From positions 1-34,695 of the forward strand of contig JAJYTA010000030.1 in assembly GCA_021793295.1 (NCBI GenBank): a stretch of DNA of 34,695 nucleotides, in the 5' to 3' direction. Below the pieces are notes generated by a model. It worked only from the letters and a program-made list of their open reading frames with translations. It did not search any database and was not told the DNA's origin. Origin of the DNA: Actinomycetes bacterium. GTDB taxonomy: Bacteria > Actinomycetota > Actinomycetes > Jiangellales > Jiangellaceae. The position numbers were made by a program, and so were the translations under genes. Shown piece after piece: positions 16,188-23,489 of the stretch (the first letter of the stretch is position 1; every line of letters starts with the position of its first letter).

Positions 16188-18253
16188 TGGACATTTCTGT
16201 CTCCGAGGCACCGGTCGGCCGTCTCCTCGACGGCCGGTACCGGATCGAAGCGCTGCTCGCGCGCGGCGGGATGGCCACGGTGTACAAGGCGACCGACACC
16301 CGGCTGGGCCGGCGGGTCGCGCTGAAGGTGATGCACGCCGAGCTGGCCGCCGACGACGATTTCGTCGCGCGGTTCATCGGTGAAGCCCGCTCGGTGGCTC
16401 AGTTGTCCGATCCCAACGTCGTCAACGTCTTCGACCAGGGCGAGGACGACGGCGCGGTGTTCTTGGCGATGGAGTACATCGAAGGCCGCACCCTGCGCGA
16501 CGTCTTGCATGAACGCGGCCGGCTCGGCGCGGCGCTCGCCCTGGAGGTGGCCGAGTCCGTCCTGTCCGCACTGGCCGCCGCGCACCGCGCCGGCATCGTG
16601 CACCGCGACGTCAAGCCCGAGAACGTGCTCGTCGGTAACGACGGTCGCGTCAAGGTTGCCGATTTCGGGCTCGCCCGGGCGGTGAGCAGCTCGTCGAAGA
16701 CCACCCGGGGGCTGCTCGGAACCGTGAACTACATCTCGCCGGAGCAAGCGCTCGGGGAAAAGGCCACCCCGCGCTCGGATGTGTACTCCGCCGGCATCAT
16801 GCTCTACGAGCTGCTGGTGGGACGACCACCGCACGACGGCCCCACGGACTTCGTCGTGGTGCGGTGCCACATCGACGAGAACGTGCCGCCGCCGTCGGCC
16901 GCGGTCCCGCTGCCGCCGATCGTCGACGAGCTGACGCTCACGGCCACGGCGCGCCACCCGGAGGCCCGCTACGCCGACTCCGGGGAGTTCCTCGCCGCCG
17001 TGCGCTCAGCTCGCGCTTCACTGGCCGGCCTGCCCGGGACCGAGCCCGACGCCGGCGAGGCCGCCGAGTTGAGCCAAGCGCATGCGGAGTCGCGCGATTC
17101 CGCGGGCGTGGCGTTGAACGAAGCACTCGTCGAGACCGTGCTCGCCGGCGAGATGGTCGATGACGACGACGACCTCGACCACGCCGACGCCGCGAGCACC
17201 GCCGACGACGTCCCCGTCGTGTCCGCGGCGGGGCCGCCACCGCCGCCGCCGAACTCGGCACGCACTCGCGTCATCTCCACCCCCGCCAGCCAGGGACTCG
17301 GTTCGCAGCCGCACGCCGCCACGCCAGAGCAGGCCGCCTCCGCGGACGAGGCCGGCCCGCGGCGCAGCCGCCGGGGCCTGATCATGTTCCTGCTCGTGCT
17401 GTTGCTCGTCGTCGGCGTCGCCGGGGCCGCGTGGTGGTACGGATCCGGCCGCTGGGACACGACGCCGTCACTGCTCAACCTCAGCGCAGAACAGGCCGAG
17501 GCCGCGGCGGCGGACGAGGGCTTCACCGCCAGCCAGGGCGGTGAGGAGTTCTCCGAGACCGTCGAGGCCGGGTTGGTCGTGGCGACCGAGCCCGGCCCCG
17601 GTGAGCAGATCCTCGACGGGGGCGAAATCACCTACATCCTGTCCAAGGGGCCCGAACGGTACGAGGTTCCCGACCTCACCGACATGACGGTCGACGCTGC
17701 CAACGAGGCGCTGGACGGGCTGCCACTGACGCTGAACGTCGCTGACGAGGCCCACCACGACGAGATCGCCGAAGGCCACATCGTGTCGCAAGACGTCGAG
17801 GCGGGCGAGCAGGCGCGAGCCGACACCGAGATCGGTGTGGTGGTGAGCGCCGGCCCGAAGCCGATCAAGATCGAGGACTTCACCGGGCAGCCGGCCGATA
17901 AAGCACAGGAGGCCCTGGCCGAGGCCGGATTCAAGGTCTCGACCTCGGAAGATTTCTCCGACAGCGTCGAGGCCGGCCACGTCATCTCGCAAGATCCGAC
18001 CAAGGGCACCGGTGTGCGCGGCGACGTGATCAAGCTGGTCGTGTCGAACGGGCCGCAGATGGTCGAGGTACCTGCGGTGGTCGGCCAGCCGGTCGACGAA
18101 GCCGAGCGGACACTGCGCGAGCTCGGCTTCCACGTCGAGGTGGTCGACCTGTTCGACGGGCCGGGCGGTGGTCGCAAGCCTCGTGTCGTGCGAGTCGACC
18201 CGGTGGGCGGAAGTCAGCCGCACGGCTCGACGCTGACGCTGTACCACTTCTGA
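16187..18253 (+). CDS. Membrane Ser/Thr protein kinase with four PASTA domains
   Basis: A 688-residue PknB-type receptor kinase. Cytoplasmic kinase domain about 18-280: glycine loop ARGGMATVYKA (25-35), Lys47, catalytic HRDVKPEN (139-146), DFG 159-161, activation segment with Thr172/Thr173 and GTVNYISPEQ (178-187). An acidic, proline-rich juxtamembrane linker (about 285-396) leads to one membrane span (397-417). Four extracellular PASTA repeats follow (about 424-489, 490-558, 559-624, 625-688), which in relatives bind muropeptides or lipid II. The downstream endonuclease IV and DAHP synthase genes recall the pknL-aroG region of Mycobacterium tuberculosis, although PknL itself lacks PASTA repeats. 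A role in cell-wall signalling is inferred from architecture. Confidence 0.93.
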   Translation: MDISVSEAPVGRLLDGRYRIEALLARGGMATVYKATDTRLGRRVALKVMHAELAADDDFVARFIGEARSVAQLSDPNVVNVFDQGEDDGAVFLAMEYIEGRTLRDVLHERGRLGAALALEVAESVLSALAAAHRAGIVHRDVKPENVLVGNDGRVKVADFGLARAVSSSSKTTRGLLGTVNYISPEQALGEKATPRSDVYSAGIMLYELLVGRPPHDGPTDFVVVRCHIDENVPPPSAAVPLPPIVDELTLTATARHPEARYADSGEFLAAVRSARASLAGLPGTEPDAGEAAELSQAHAESRDSAGVALNEALVETVLAGEMVDDDDDLDHADAASTADDVPVVSAAGPPPPPPNSARTRVISTPASQGLGSQPHAATPEQAASADEAGPRRSRRGLIMFLLVLLLVVGVAGAAWWYGSGRWDTTPSLLNLSAEQAEAAAADEGFTASQGGEEFSETVEAGLVVATEPGPGEQILDGGEITYILSKGPERYEVPDLTDMTVDAANEALDGLPLTLNVADEAHHDEIAEGHIVSQDVEAGEQARADTEIGVVVSAGPKPIKIEDFTGQPADKAQEALAEAGFKVSTSEDFSDSVEAGHVISQDPTKGTGVRGDVIKLVVSNGPQMVEVPAVVGQPVDEAERTLRELGFHVEVVDLFDGPGGGRKPRVVRVDPVGGSQPHGSTLTLYHF

Positions 18254-18305
18254 GCGCACGCAGCCCGGTGGCGGTCACCGCGGCGACAAGGGAGAGGATC
18301 TCGCG

Positions 18306-19169
18306 GTGCCTGCGACCCCGCCGGTGATCGGCACGCACATCTCCGCCGGTGGCAAGCTCGCGACCGTGCCCCGCCGGGCGCGAGAGCTCGGCGCGGAATC
18401 CGTCCAGATCTTCCTCGGGAACCCACGCGGCTGGGCGACCACCGCCGGCGACCCCGCCGCTGACGCAGCGTTTCGTGCAGCGGCCGCGGAGACGGGCATG
18501 CCGGTCCTCGTCCACACGCCGTATCTGGTCAACTTGGGTAGCCCGACAGCGCTGACGTACGAGCGCTCGATGCACAGCGTCGCGCACGCTGTCACCCGTG
18601 GCCGCGCCGTCGGCGCGAACGGCGTGGTGGTCCATACCGGCTCGTGTGTCGACGGCGGCGGGCGCGCGCAGGCGATGCTCCAGGTGCGCGAGGCGCTGCT
18701 GCCGCTGCTCGACCAGCTCGACGACGACGCGCCCGACGTGTTGCTGGAACCGACGGCCGGACAGGGACGCTCGCTGTGCGCGACGATCGACGACCTCGGC
18801 CCGTACCTCGAAGCGCTCGACTACCATCCCCGCGCGAAGATCTGCCTCGACACGTGCCATGCCTTCGCCGCCGGGCACGACCTGGCGCCGGCCGGGGCCA
18901 TGTCCGCCCTGCTGGACCGCCTCGCCGAGGTCGCGGGTACCGGTCGCCTCGCGGCCGTGCACGCCAACGACTCCATGGACGTATGCGGATCGTTTCGCGA
19001 CCGGCACGCTCGCATCGGCGCGGGTCACATCGGGACCGACCCGTTCCGGGAGCTGCTCGCGCACCCGTCCGTGGCCGGGCTGCCCGTGGTGCTCGAGACG
19101 CCGGGCGGGACGGACGCGCATGCGGAGGACTTGGCGCTTCTGGCCAAATTGCGTGCGCAAGTTCCGTGA
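18306..19169 (+). CDS. nfo: Deoxyribonuclease IV (AP endonuclease, Nfo family)
   Basis: Zinc-dependent TIM-barrel endonuclease that cleaves DNA 5' to abasic sites in base-excision repair. 287 residues, normal length. Metal-ligand motifs in order: GTHISAGG, VHTPYLVNLGSP, VHTGS, LLEPTAGQG, CLDTCHAFAAGHD, HANDSMDVCGSFRDRHARIGAGHIG and LETPGG. GTG start preceded by GGAGAGG at about 7 bases. 52 bp after the kinase gene, probably co-transcribed. Confidence 0.95.
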   Translation: MPATPPVIGTHISAGGKLATVPRRARELGAESVQIFLGNPRGWATTAGDPAADAAFRAAAAETGMPVLVHTPYLVNLGSPTALTYERSMHSVAHAVTRGRAVGANGVVVHTGSCVDGGGRAQAMLQVREALLPLLDQLDDDAPDVLLEPTAGQGRSLCATIDDLGPYLEALDYHPRAKICLDTCHAFAAGHDLAPAGAMSALLDRLAEVAGTGRLAAVHANDSMDVCGSFRDRHARIGAGHIGTDPFRELLAHPSVAGLPVVLETPGGTDAHAEDLALLAKLRAQVP

Positions 19170-19295
19170 GTTGTTCCCGCACGAGCACTCGGTGACCACA
19201 TCGTGACCAACCGTCTTGTTCTCCGGACGAGGCGTCCAGTCTCGAGATTTCCTGCCTTAGCGTCGACACGGTCACAGCTGGGCTGGAGGGTTGCC

Positions 19296-20348
19296 ATGGT
19301 CGTCGTGATGTCGCCCGATGCGAGCGATACCCAGATCGACGCCGTCGTGCAACGTGTGCGGGCCACCGGCGGCGAGGCGTTCGTCAGTCGCGGGGTTCGT
19401 CGCACCATCATCGGGCTGGTGGGCGACATCGACGAATTCCGCGCGCTCAATCTGCGCAGCATGCCCGGCGTCGCCGACATCATCCACGTCTCGACGCCCT
19501 ACAAGCTCGTCAGTGTCGACCATCAGCCGGCTCGCAGCACCGTCCTGGTCGGGACGGACACCGGGGCGCAACCGGTCACGATCGGCCCGGACAGCTTCAC
19601 CCTCATCGCCGGCCCATGCACGGTCGACTCCGTGGACAGCACGCTCGAGGCCGCCGAAATGGCCAAAGCCGCCGGCGCCGCCATGCTCCGCGGAGGCGCG
19701 TTCAGGCCGCGCACCTCGCCGCAGGCGTGCCAGGGCCTGGGCAAGAACGGCCTGCGCATCCTGGCCGAAGCCAGGGACGTCACCGGCCTGCCGGTGGTCA
19801 CCGAGGTCATCGATGCCGCCGACGTTCCCCTGGTCAGCGAGTACGCCGACATGCTCCAGATCGGTGCCGGGAACATGCAGAACTATCCGCTGCTGCAAGC
19901 CGTAGGGGAGGCGACGAAGCCGATTCTGCTCAAGCGCGGCGTACACGCGACCATCGAAGAATGGCTGTTGGCTGCGGAATACGTCGCCCAACGCGGCAAT
20001 CTCGACATCGTGCTGTGCGAGCGGGGCATCCGGACGTTCGAGACGTCGACGACCACCACCCTCGACATCTCGGCGGTGCCCGTCGTGCAACGGCTGTCAC
20101 ACCTGCCCGTGGTCGTCGACCCAACCCACGCGGCCGGGCGACGCGAACTCGTGCTGCCCCTGTCGCGCTCGGCGATCGCCGCCGGCGCTGACGGCATCCT
20201 CGTCGACGTCCACCCCGACCCGGACTCCGCCGCGTCCGACGATCCACACGCGCTGGCCGGCGCCGACGTACGCGAGCTGGCTTCCGCCCTGCGTCGCATG
20301 GTGCCGGTCGTCGGGCGCCGGCTGAATCGGCGCGAGCCGGTCGCCTGA
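19296..20348 (+). CDS. aroF: 3-Deoxy-7-phosphoheptulonate synthase, type I-beta, with N-terminal regulatory domain
   Basis: Condenses phosphoenolpyruvate and erythrose 4-phosphate to DAHP, first step of the shikimate pathway. The 350-residue chain has an N-terminal ferredoxin-like domain (about 1-70: VVVMSPDASDTQIDAVVQRV, then DIIHVSTPYKLVS) that in Thermotoga maritima mediates feedback inhibition, followed by the type I-beta barrel: AGPCTVDS (105-112), LRGGAFRPRTSP (131-142), LQIGAGNMQNY, LKRGVHATIEEW and DPTHAAGRREL. GGAGGG five bases before ATG 19296 decides the start. A second, type II, DAHP synthase lies 3.1 kb away. Ends at a hairpin shared with the convergent exporter gene. Confidence 0.95.
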   Translation: MVVVMSPDASDTQIDAVVQRVRATGGEAFVSRGVRRTIIGLVGDIDEFRALNLRSMPGVADIIHVSTPYKLVSVDHQPARSTVLVGTDTGAQPVTIGPDSFTLIAGPCTVDSVDSTLEAAEMAKAAGAAMLRGGAFRPRTSPQACQGLGKNGLRILAEARDVTGLPVVTEVIDAADVPLVSEYADMLQIGAGNMQNYPLLQAVGEATKPILLKRGVHATIEEWLLAAEYVAQRGNLDIVLCERGIRTFETSTTTTLDISAVPVVQRLSHLPVVVDPTHAAGRRELVLPLSRSAIAAGADGILVDVHPDPDSAASDDPHALAGADVRELASALRRMVPVVGRRLNRREPVA

Positions 20349-20359
20349 CCGGCGGCGAA

Positions 20360-20383
20360 GGCTGACCTGCCCCAGGGTCAGCC
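20360..20383. terminator. Bidirectional terminator between aroF and the TauE gene
   Basis: GGCTGACC (20360-20367) and GGTCAGCC (20376-20383) form a perfect 8-bp stem with an 8-nt loop between convergent genes; the second arm overlaps the exporter's stop codon. Confidence 0.6.
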
Positions 20384-21283
20384 GGTGGGCTCGTCCGCCC
20401 GAAGCGCCAATTGGGCGTCGCGTTCGGCGCGATGCGCCCGAAGCGACCACGCCACGGCGCTGATCCACGCCACGACGATCACGCCGTAGGCGAAATTCAG
20501 CGGTGTCCCGGTGATGCCGATCCAGTCGCTACGCAACACCGTTCGGACGTTGGTCAAGATGATCAGTCCGCCGACGGCGGAGCCGAGCACGCGCGGCGGC
20601 AGGTGGCGCACCAACCAGGCGGCGATGGGCGCGGCGATCACGCCGCCGGCGAGCAGGACGGCCACCCACGCGGCGTCGATGTTCTCCTGCCCGAGCCCGA
20701 CGAGGAAGCCTGCGCTGGCCGCCAGGGCGACGACGAACTCGCTCGCGTCGATCGATCCGATGACCTTGCGCGGTTCGAGCCGTCCGCTGGCCAGAATCGC
20801 CGGGGTGCCGACCGGACCCCATCCGCCCCCGCCCGTCGCGTCGACGAACCCGGCCACCAACCCGAGTGGCGCCAGGAACCGCTTGCGCAGCGGTTTCCCG
20901 AGCCGCTCACTCGGCAGCCCCCACGCGGTGAACCGGACGAACACGTACAGCCCCAGCGCCAGCAGGATCAGCGCCATGACCGGCTCGGCGATCTCGGTGG
21001 ACAGACTGGACAGGAACGTCGCGCCAGCGAAGGCGCCGATACCGCCGGGCACGGCGATACGAGCCACGACCTTCCAGTCGATGTTGCCCAACCGCCAGTG
21101 CGCCAGCCCCGAGGCCAGGGTCGTACCGATCTCGGCCAGGTGGACCGTGGCCGATGCGGCCGCCGGGTTGGTTCCTACGGCCAGCAGCAACGTCGTCGAT
21201 GTGACGCCGTAGGCCATGCCCAGACTGCCGTCGACGAGCTGCGCGGCGAACCCCACGAGCCCCAGGACGATGAGCGTTCGCAC
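20378..21283 (-). CDS. TauE/SafE-family sulfite/organosulfonate exporter-like membrane protein
   Basis: A 301-residue inner-membrane protein with about eight hydrophobic segments. GFAAQLVDGSLGMAYGVTSTTLLLAVGTNPAAASATVHLAEI at the start and GFVDATGGGGWGPVGTPAIL in the middle are the paired TauE/SafE repeats. The family moves anions, often sulfite, sulfonates or related compounds; the substrate here is unknown. GTG start with GGAG five bases upstream. It has its own promoter with an overlapping dyad operator (21301-21350), so it is specifically regulated rather than part of a neighbouring operon. Confidence 0.9.
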   Translation of the reverse strand: MRTLIVLGLVGFAAQLVDGSLGMAYGVTSTTLLLAVGTNPAAASATVHLAEIGTTLASGLAHWRLGNIDWKVVARIAVPGGIGAFAGATFLSSLSTEIAEPVMALILLALGLYVFVRFTAWGLPSERLGKPLRKRFLAPLGLVAGFVDATGGGGWGPVGTPAILASGRLEPRKVIGSIDASEFVVALAASAGFLVGLGQENIDAAWVAVLLAGGVIAAPIAAWLVRHLPPRVLGSAVGGLIILTNVRTVLRSDWIGITGTPLNFAYGVIVVAWISAVAWSLRAHRAERDAQLALRADEPTG

Positions 21284-21300
21284 CCGCGCTCCAATCCCTT

Positions 21301-21350
21301 TATTCCTATCTGTTCTATGGGAATAGTAGCGATAAGGGGCGCACCGTCAA
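21301..21350 (-). promoter_or_regulatory. Promoter and dyad operator of the TauE/SafE gene
   Basis: On the minus strand TTGACG (21350-21345), 16 bp, then TACTAT (21328-21323). A hyphenated dyad overlaps the -10 and start site: TATTCCTAT (21301-21309), seven bases, ATGGGAATA (21317-21325), nine-base arms with one mismatch, in an AT-rich patch unlike the surroundings. A repressor site is the simplest reading. TTCCTAT/ATAGGAA-like arms recall sites of Rrf2-type sulfur regulators, which would suit this transporter, but that link is from memory and uncertain. Confidence 0.65.
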
Positions 21351-21369
21351 AGGGGGCGAGTGCTGGAAT

Positions 21370-22404
21370 TCAGCCTTTGATCGCGCGCGCGAGTACGGTG
21401 CCGGCCCGCTCGGCGGCGTCGCGGCTCACATCGAGATGCGTGATCAGCCGCACCACTCCGGGCGCGACGATGCCGGCGAGCACGCCTTCGGCGCCGGCTT
21501 GCTCGACGACGTGGCCCGCGCGCTCGCCCAGCCTCAGCAGGACGATGTTGGTCTGCACGCGCTCGGGGTCGACGACGGACGGATCGACGTCGGCGATCGT
21601 CGCGGCGATCGAGCGCGCGTGCGCGTGATCCTCCCCCAGCCGGTCGATGTGATGATCCAACGCGTACAGACCGGCAGCGGCCAACACCCCGGCCTGTCGC
21701 CAGCCCGCGCCCAGGCGCTTGCGCCACACGCGCGCCTCGGCCACGATGTCCGCCGACCCGGCGAGCAGTGAACCCACCGGTGCGCCGAGCCCTTTGGACA
21801 GGCACACCGCCACGGTGTCGAAGTGCTGGGCACAATCCCGCGCCGGCACACCGGTGGCGACCTGGGCATTCCACAACCGCGCCCCGTCCAGGTGCAACCG
21901 CACGCCGGTCCCGGCCACCAGCTCGCGCAAGGCGGCGACGTCGGCCAGCGGATGGACGGTGCCACCGGCGAAGTTGTGCGTGTTCTCCACGGCGATGGCA
22001 GCCGTGGACACCAGGTACGGACCGGCATCGGGGACCATGAGCGAGCGCAGCGCCTCGAGATCGATCAAGCCATCGGGGTGCCGCCACGTGCGTGTGGTCA
22101 CGCCATGCCACGCGGCGTGGGCACCGAGCTCGGCGCGGACCACGTGTGCACGTTCCTCGCACAGCAACTCCTGTCCGGCTCTGACCAGCGCACGAACGCC
22201 CAGTATGTTGGCCAACGACCCGGACACGGTGAACAGCGCGGCCTCGTGGCCGAGCAGGTCGGCGACTCGCTCCTCCAGCGCCATGACGGTCGGGTCCTCG
22301 CCGTAGACGTCGTCGCCGGTGTCCGCCCGGCTCATCGCGGCGAGCATCCCGGGGGTCGGGCGGGTCACCGTGTCGCTGCGCAGGTCGATCATGCCTGTGG
22401 TCAT
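21370..22404 (-). CDS. ltaE: Low-specificity L-threonine aldolase
   Basis: PLP enzyme that cleaves L-threonine or L-allo-threonine to glycine and acetaldehyde. 344 residues. DLRSDTVTRPTPGM (7-20), DDVYGEDPTV (31-40), SGSLAN (61-66), HLDGAR (171-176) and the PLP lysine Lys204 in CLSKGLGAPVGS are all present. ATG 22404 follows TATCGT by six bases; no Shine-Dalgarno. Isolated gene between the exporter and a small membrane-protein gene. Confidence 0.95.
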   Translation of the reverse strand: MTTGMIDLRSDTVTRPTPGMLAAMSRADTGDDVYGEDPTVMALEERVADLLGHEAALFTVSGSLANILGVRALVRAGQELLCEERAHVVRAELGAHAAWHGVTTRTWRHPDGLIDLEALRSLMVPDAGPYLVSTAAIAVENTHNFAGGTVHPLADVAALRELVAGTGVRLHLDGARLWNAQVATGVPARDCAQHFDTVAVCLSKGLGAPVGSLLAGSADIVAEARVWRKRLGAGWRQAGVLAAAGLYALDHHIDRLGEDHAHARSIAATIADVDPSVVDPERVQTNIVLLRLGERAGHVVEQAGAEGVLAGIVAPGVVRLITHLDVSRDAAERAGTVLARAIKG

Positions 22405-22416
22405 ACGACGACGATA
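22404..22416 (-). promoter_or_regulatory. Predicted leaderless promoter of ltaE
   Basis: TATCGT on the minus strand (22416-22411), six bases, then ATG 22404. Confidence 0.45.
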
Positions 22417-22454
22417 AACGCGCAGATCGTGCGGTTGACGTGCGGGTGGGCGGG

Positions 22455-22934
22455 TCAGATCCGGGCCAGGACCAAGCCGGTGGGCACGCTCACCAGCAGC
22501 ACGCCGGCGAAGGCGTAGTACGCAAGCAACCAGCCGCGCCAGCGACGGTCGGCCTCGCGCACACCGAGGATCAACAGCGCGAGCGCCAGCACGACGAGGA
22601 CACCACCGACGTCGACCAGCCACACCGCATCCAGCAGCGTTCCGGCCACGACGGCCGCACCACCGGCGTTCCAGCCTCCGAGCTCGAGCGCGACCCGGCG
22701 ACCCGGCACCACCCGCGGCGCGAGCACAGCTTGCCCGACGCCGAGCACGAGCTGGGCGACACCGACGACCAGCACCAGATACGCCGCCACCCATGCACCG
22801 TGCTCCGAGGGAACCGACGCAGTGAACGCCGCCACCAGGCCCCCGGCGACGACTGCCACCGAAGCGACGACGGCGAAAGGTGAGGCGGCGCCGCGACGGC
22901 CCGAGCTGGCGAGCGCGGTGACGACCAAAGCCAT
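22455..22934 (-). CDS. Small integral membrane protein, function unknown
   Basis: I do not recognise this 159-residue protein. It has about five hydrophobic segments: near 1-10, FAVVASVAVVAGGLVAAF (20-37), WVAAYLVLVVGVAQLVLGVG (47-66), a central AAVVAGTLLDAVWLVDVGGVLVVLALALLILGV stretch (about 93-125) and LLAYYAFAGVLLVSVPTGLVL near the C-terminus, with positive charge in the short loops. No catalytic motif. ATG 22934 lies seven bases after TAGGCT (22947-22942, minus strand), which supports this start and a leaderless message. Confidence 0.7.
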   Translation of the reverse strand: MALVVTALASSGRRGAASPFAVVASVAVVAGGLVAAFTASVPSEHGAWVAAYLVLVVGVAQLVLGVGQAVLAPRVVPGRRVALELGGWNAGGAAVVAGTLLDAVWLVDVGGVLVVLALALLILGVREADRRWRGWLLAYYAFAGVLLVSVPTGLVLARI

Positions 22935-22947
22935 GATGACCAGCCTA
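22934..22947 (-). promoter_or_regulatory. Predicted leaderless promoter of the small membrane-protein gene
   Basis: TAGGCT (22947-22942, minus strand), seven bases, then ATG 22934. Confidence 0.4.
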
Positions 22948-23039
22948 CGAAGAGCTTGCGGACGCGCGATGGTGCGGCCCGGTGGACCAGCACGTGGCTG
23001 TCCCGGCCACCCCGCCGCAGCAGGCACGACAAGACGTTT

Positions 23040-23058
23040 TTACTATAGACACTAGTAA
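23040..23058 (+). promoter_or_regulatory. AT-rich dyad in the fdxA promoter region
   Basis: TTACTA (23040-23045), seven bases, TAGTAA (23053-23058): a perfect 6-bp inverted repeat in an AT-rich island about 40 bp before fdxA. TACTAT (23041-23046) inside it could serve as -10, leaving a leader of about 45 nt. A regulator site is likely; the regulator is unknown. Confidence 0.5.
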
Positions 23059-23097
23059 TTATTCGCGCACGCTGAAGGATGGAAGAGGGCGTGGGCC

Positions 23098-23442
23098 ATG
23101 ACCTACGTGATCGGCGAACCCTGCATCGACGTGCTGGATCGCGCCTGCGTCGACGAATGCCCGGTCGACTGCATCTACGAGGGCAAGCGATCGTTGTACA
23201 TCCAGCCCGACGAATGCATCGACTGTGGGGCGTGTGAGCCGGTGTGCCCGGTCGAAGCCATCTACTACGAGGACGATCTACCGGAGCACCTGCTCGAATA
23301 CCGTGAGGACAACGCCCGGTTCTTCGAGCAGCCGCTCATGGGACGGTCTGAACCGCTCGGCACCCCCGGCGGCGCCGCCAAGCTGGGCGCCCTCGGCGTC
23401 GACACCGAGCTGGTCGCCGCCCACCCGGGCCCGGCCGGGTAG
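23098..23442 (+). CDS. fdxA: Seven-iron ferredoxin (3Fe-4S / 4Fe-4S)
   Basis: Small electron carrier of 114 residues. Cysteines at 9, 17, 21, 25 and 40, 43, 46, 50 give the C-x7-C-x3-C-x3-CI ... CxxCxxCxxxCP pattern of the mycobacterial FdxA type, which holds one 3Fe-4S and one 4Fe-4S cluster. The C-terminal tail (after about residue 60) is the usual extension. It begins 61-80 bp after an AT-rich dyad; GAGGGCG precedes the ATG. Partner proteins are not encoded nearby. Convergent with the type II DAHP synthase gene. Confidence 0.95.
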   Translation: MTYVIGEPCIDVLDRACVDECPVDCIYEGKRSLYIQPDECIDCGACEPVCPVEAIYYEDDLPEHLLEYREDNARFFEQPLMGRSEPLGTPGGAAKLGALGVDTELVAAHPGPAG

Positions 23443-23489
23443 CACCGCGAACGGTCCAGCCGGTGGCGCCCTCAGCGCACGTCGGTCGC

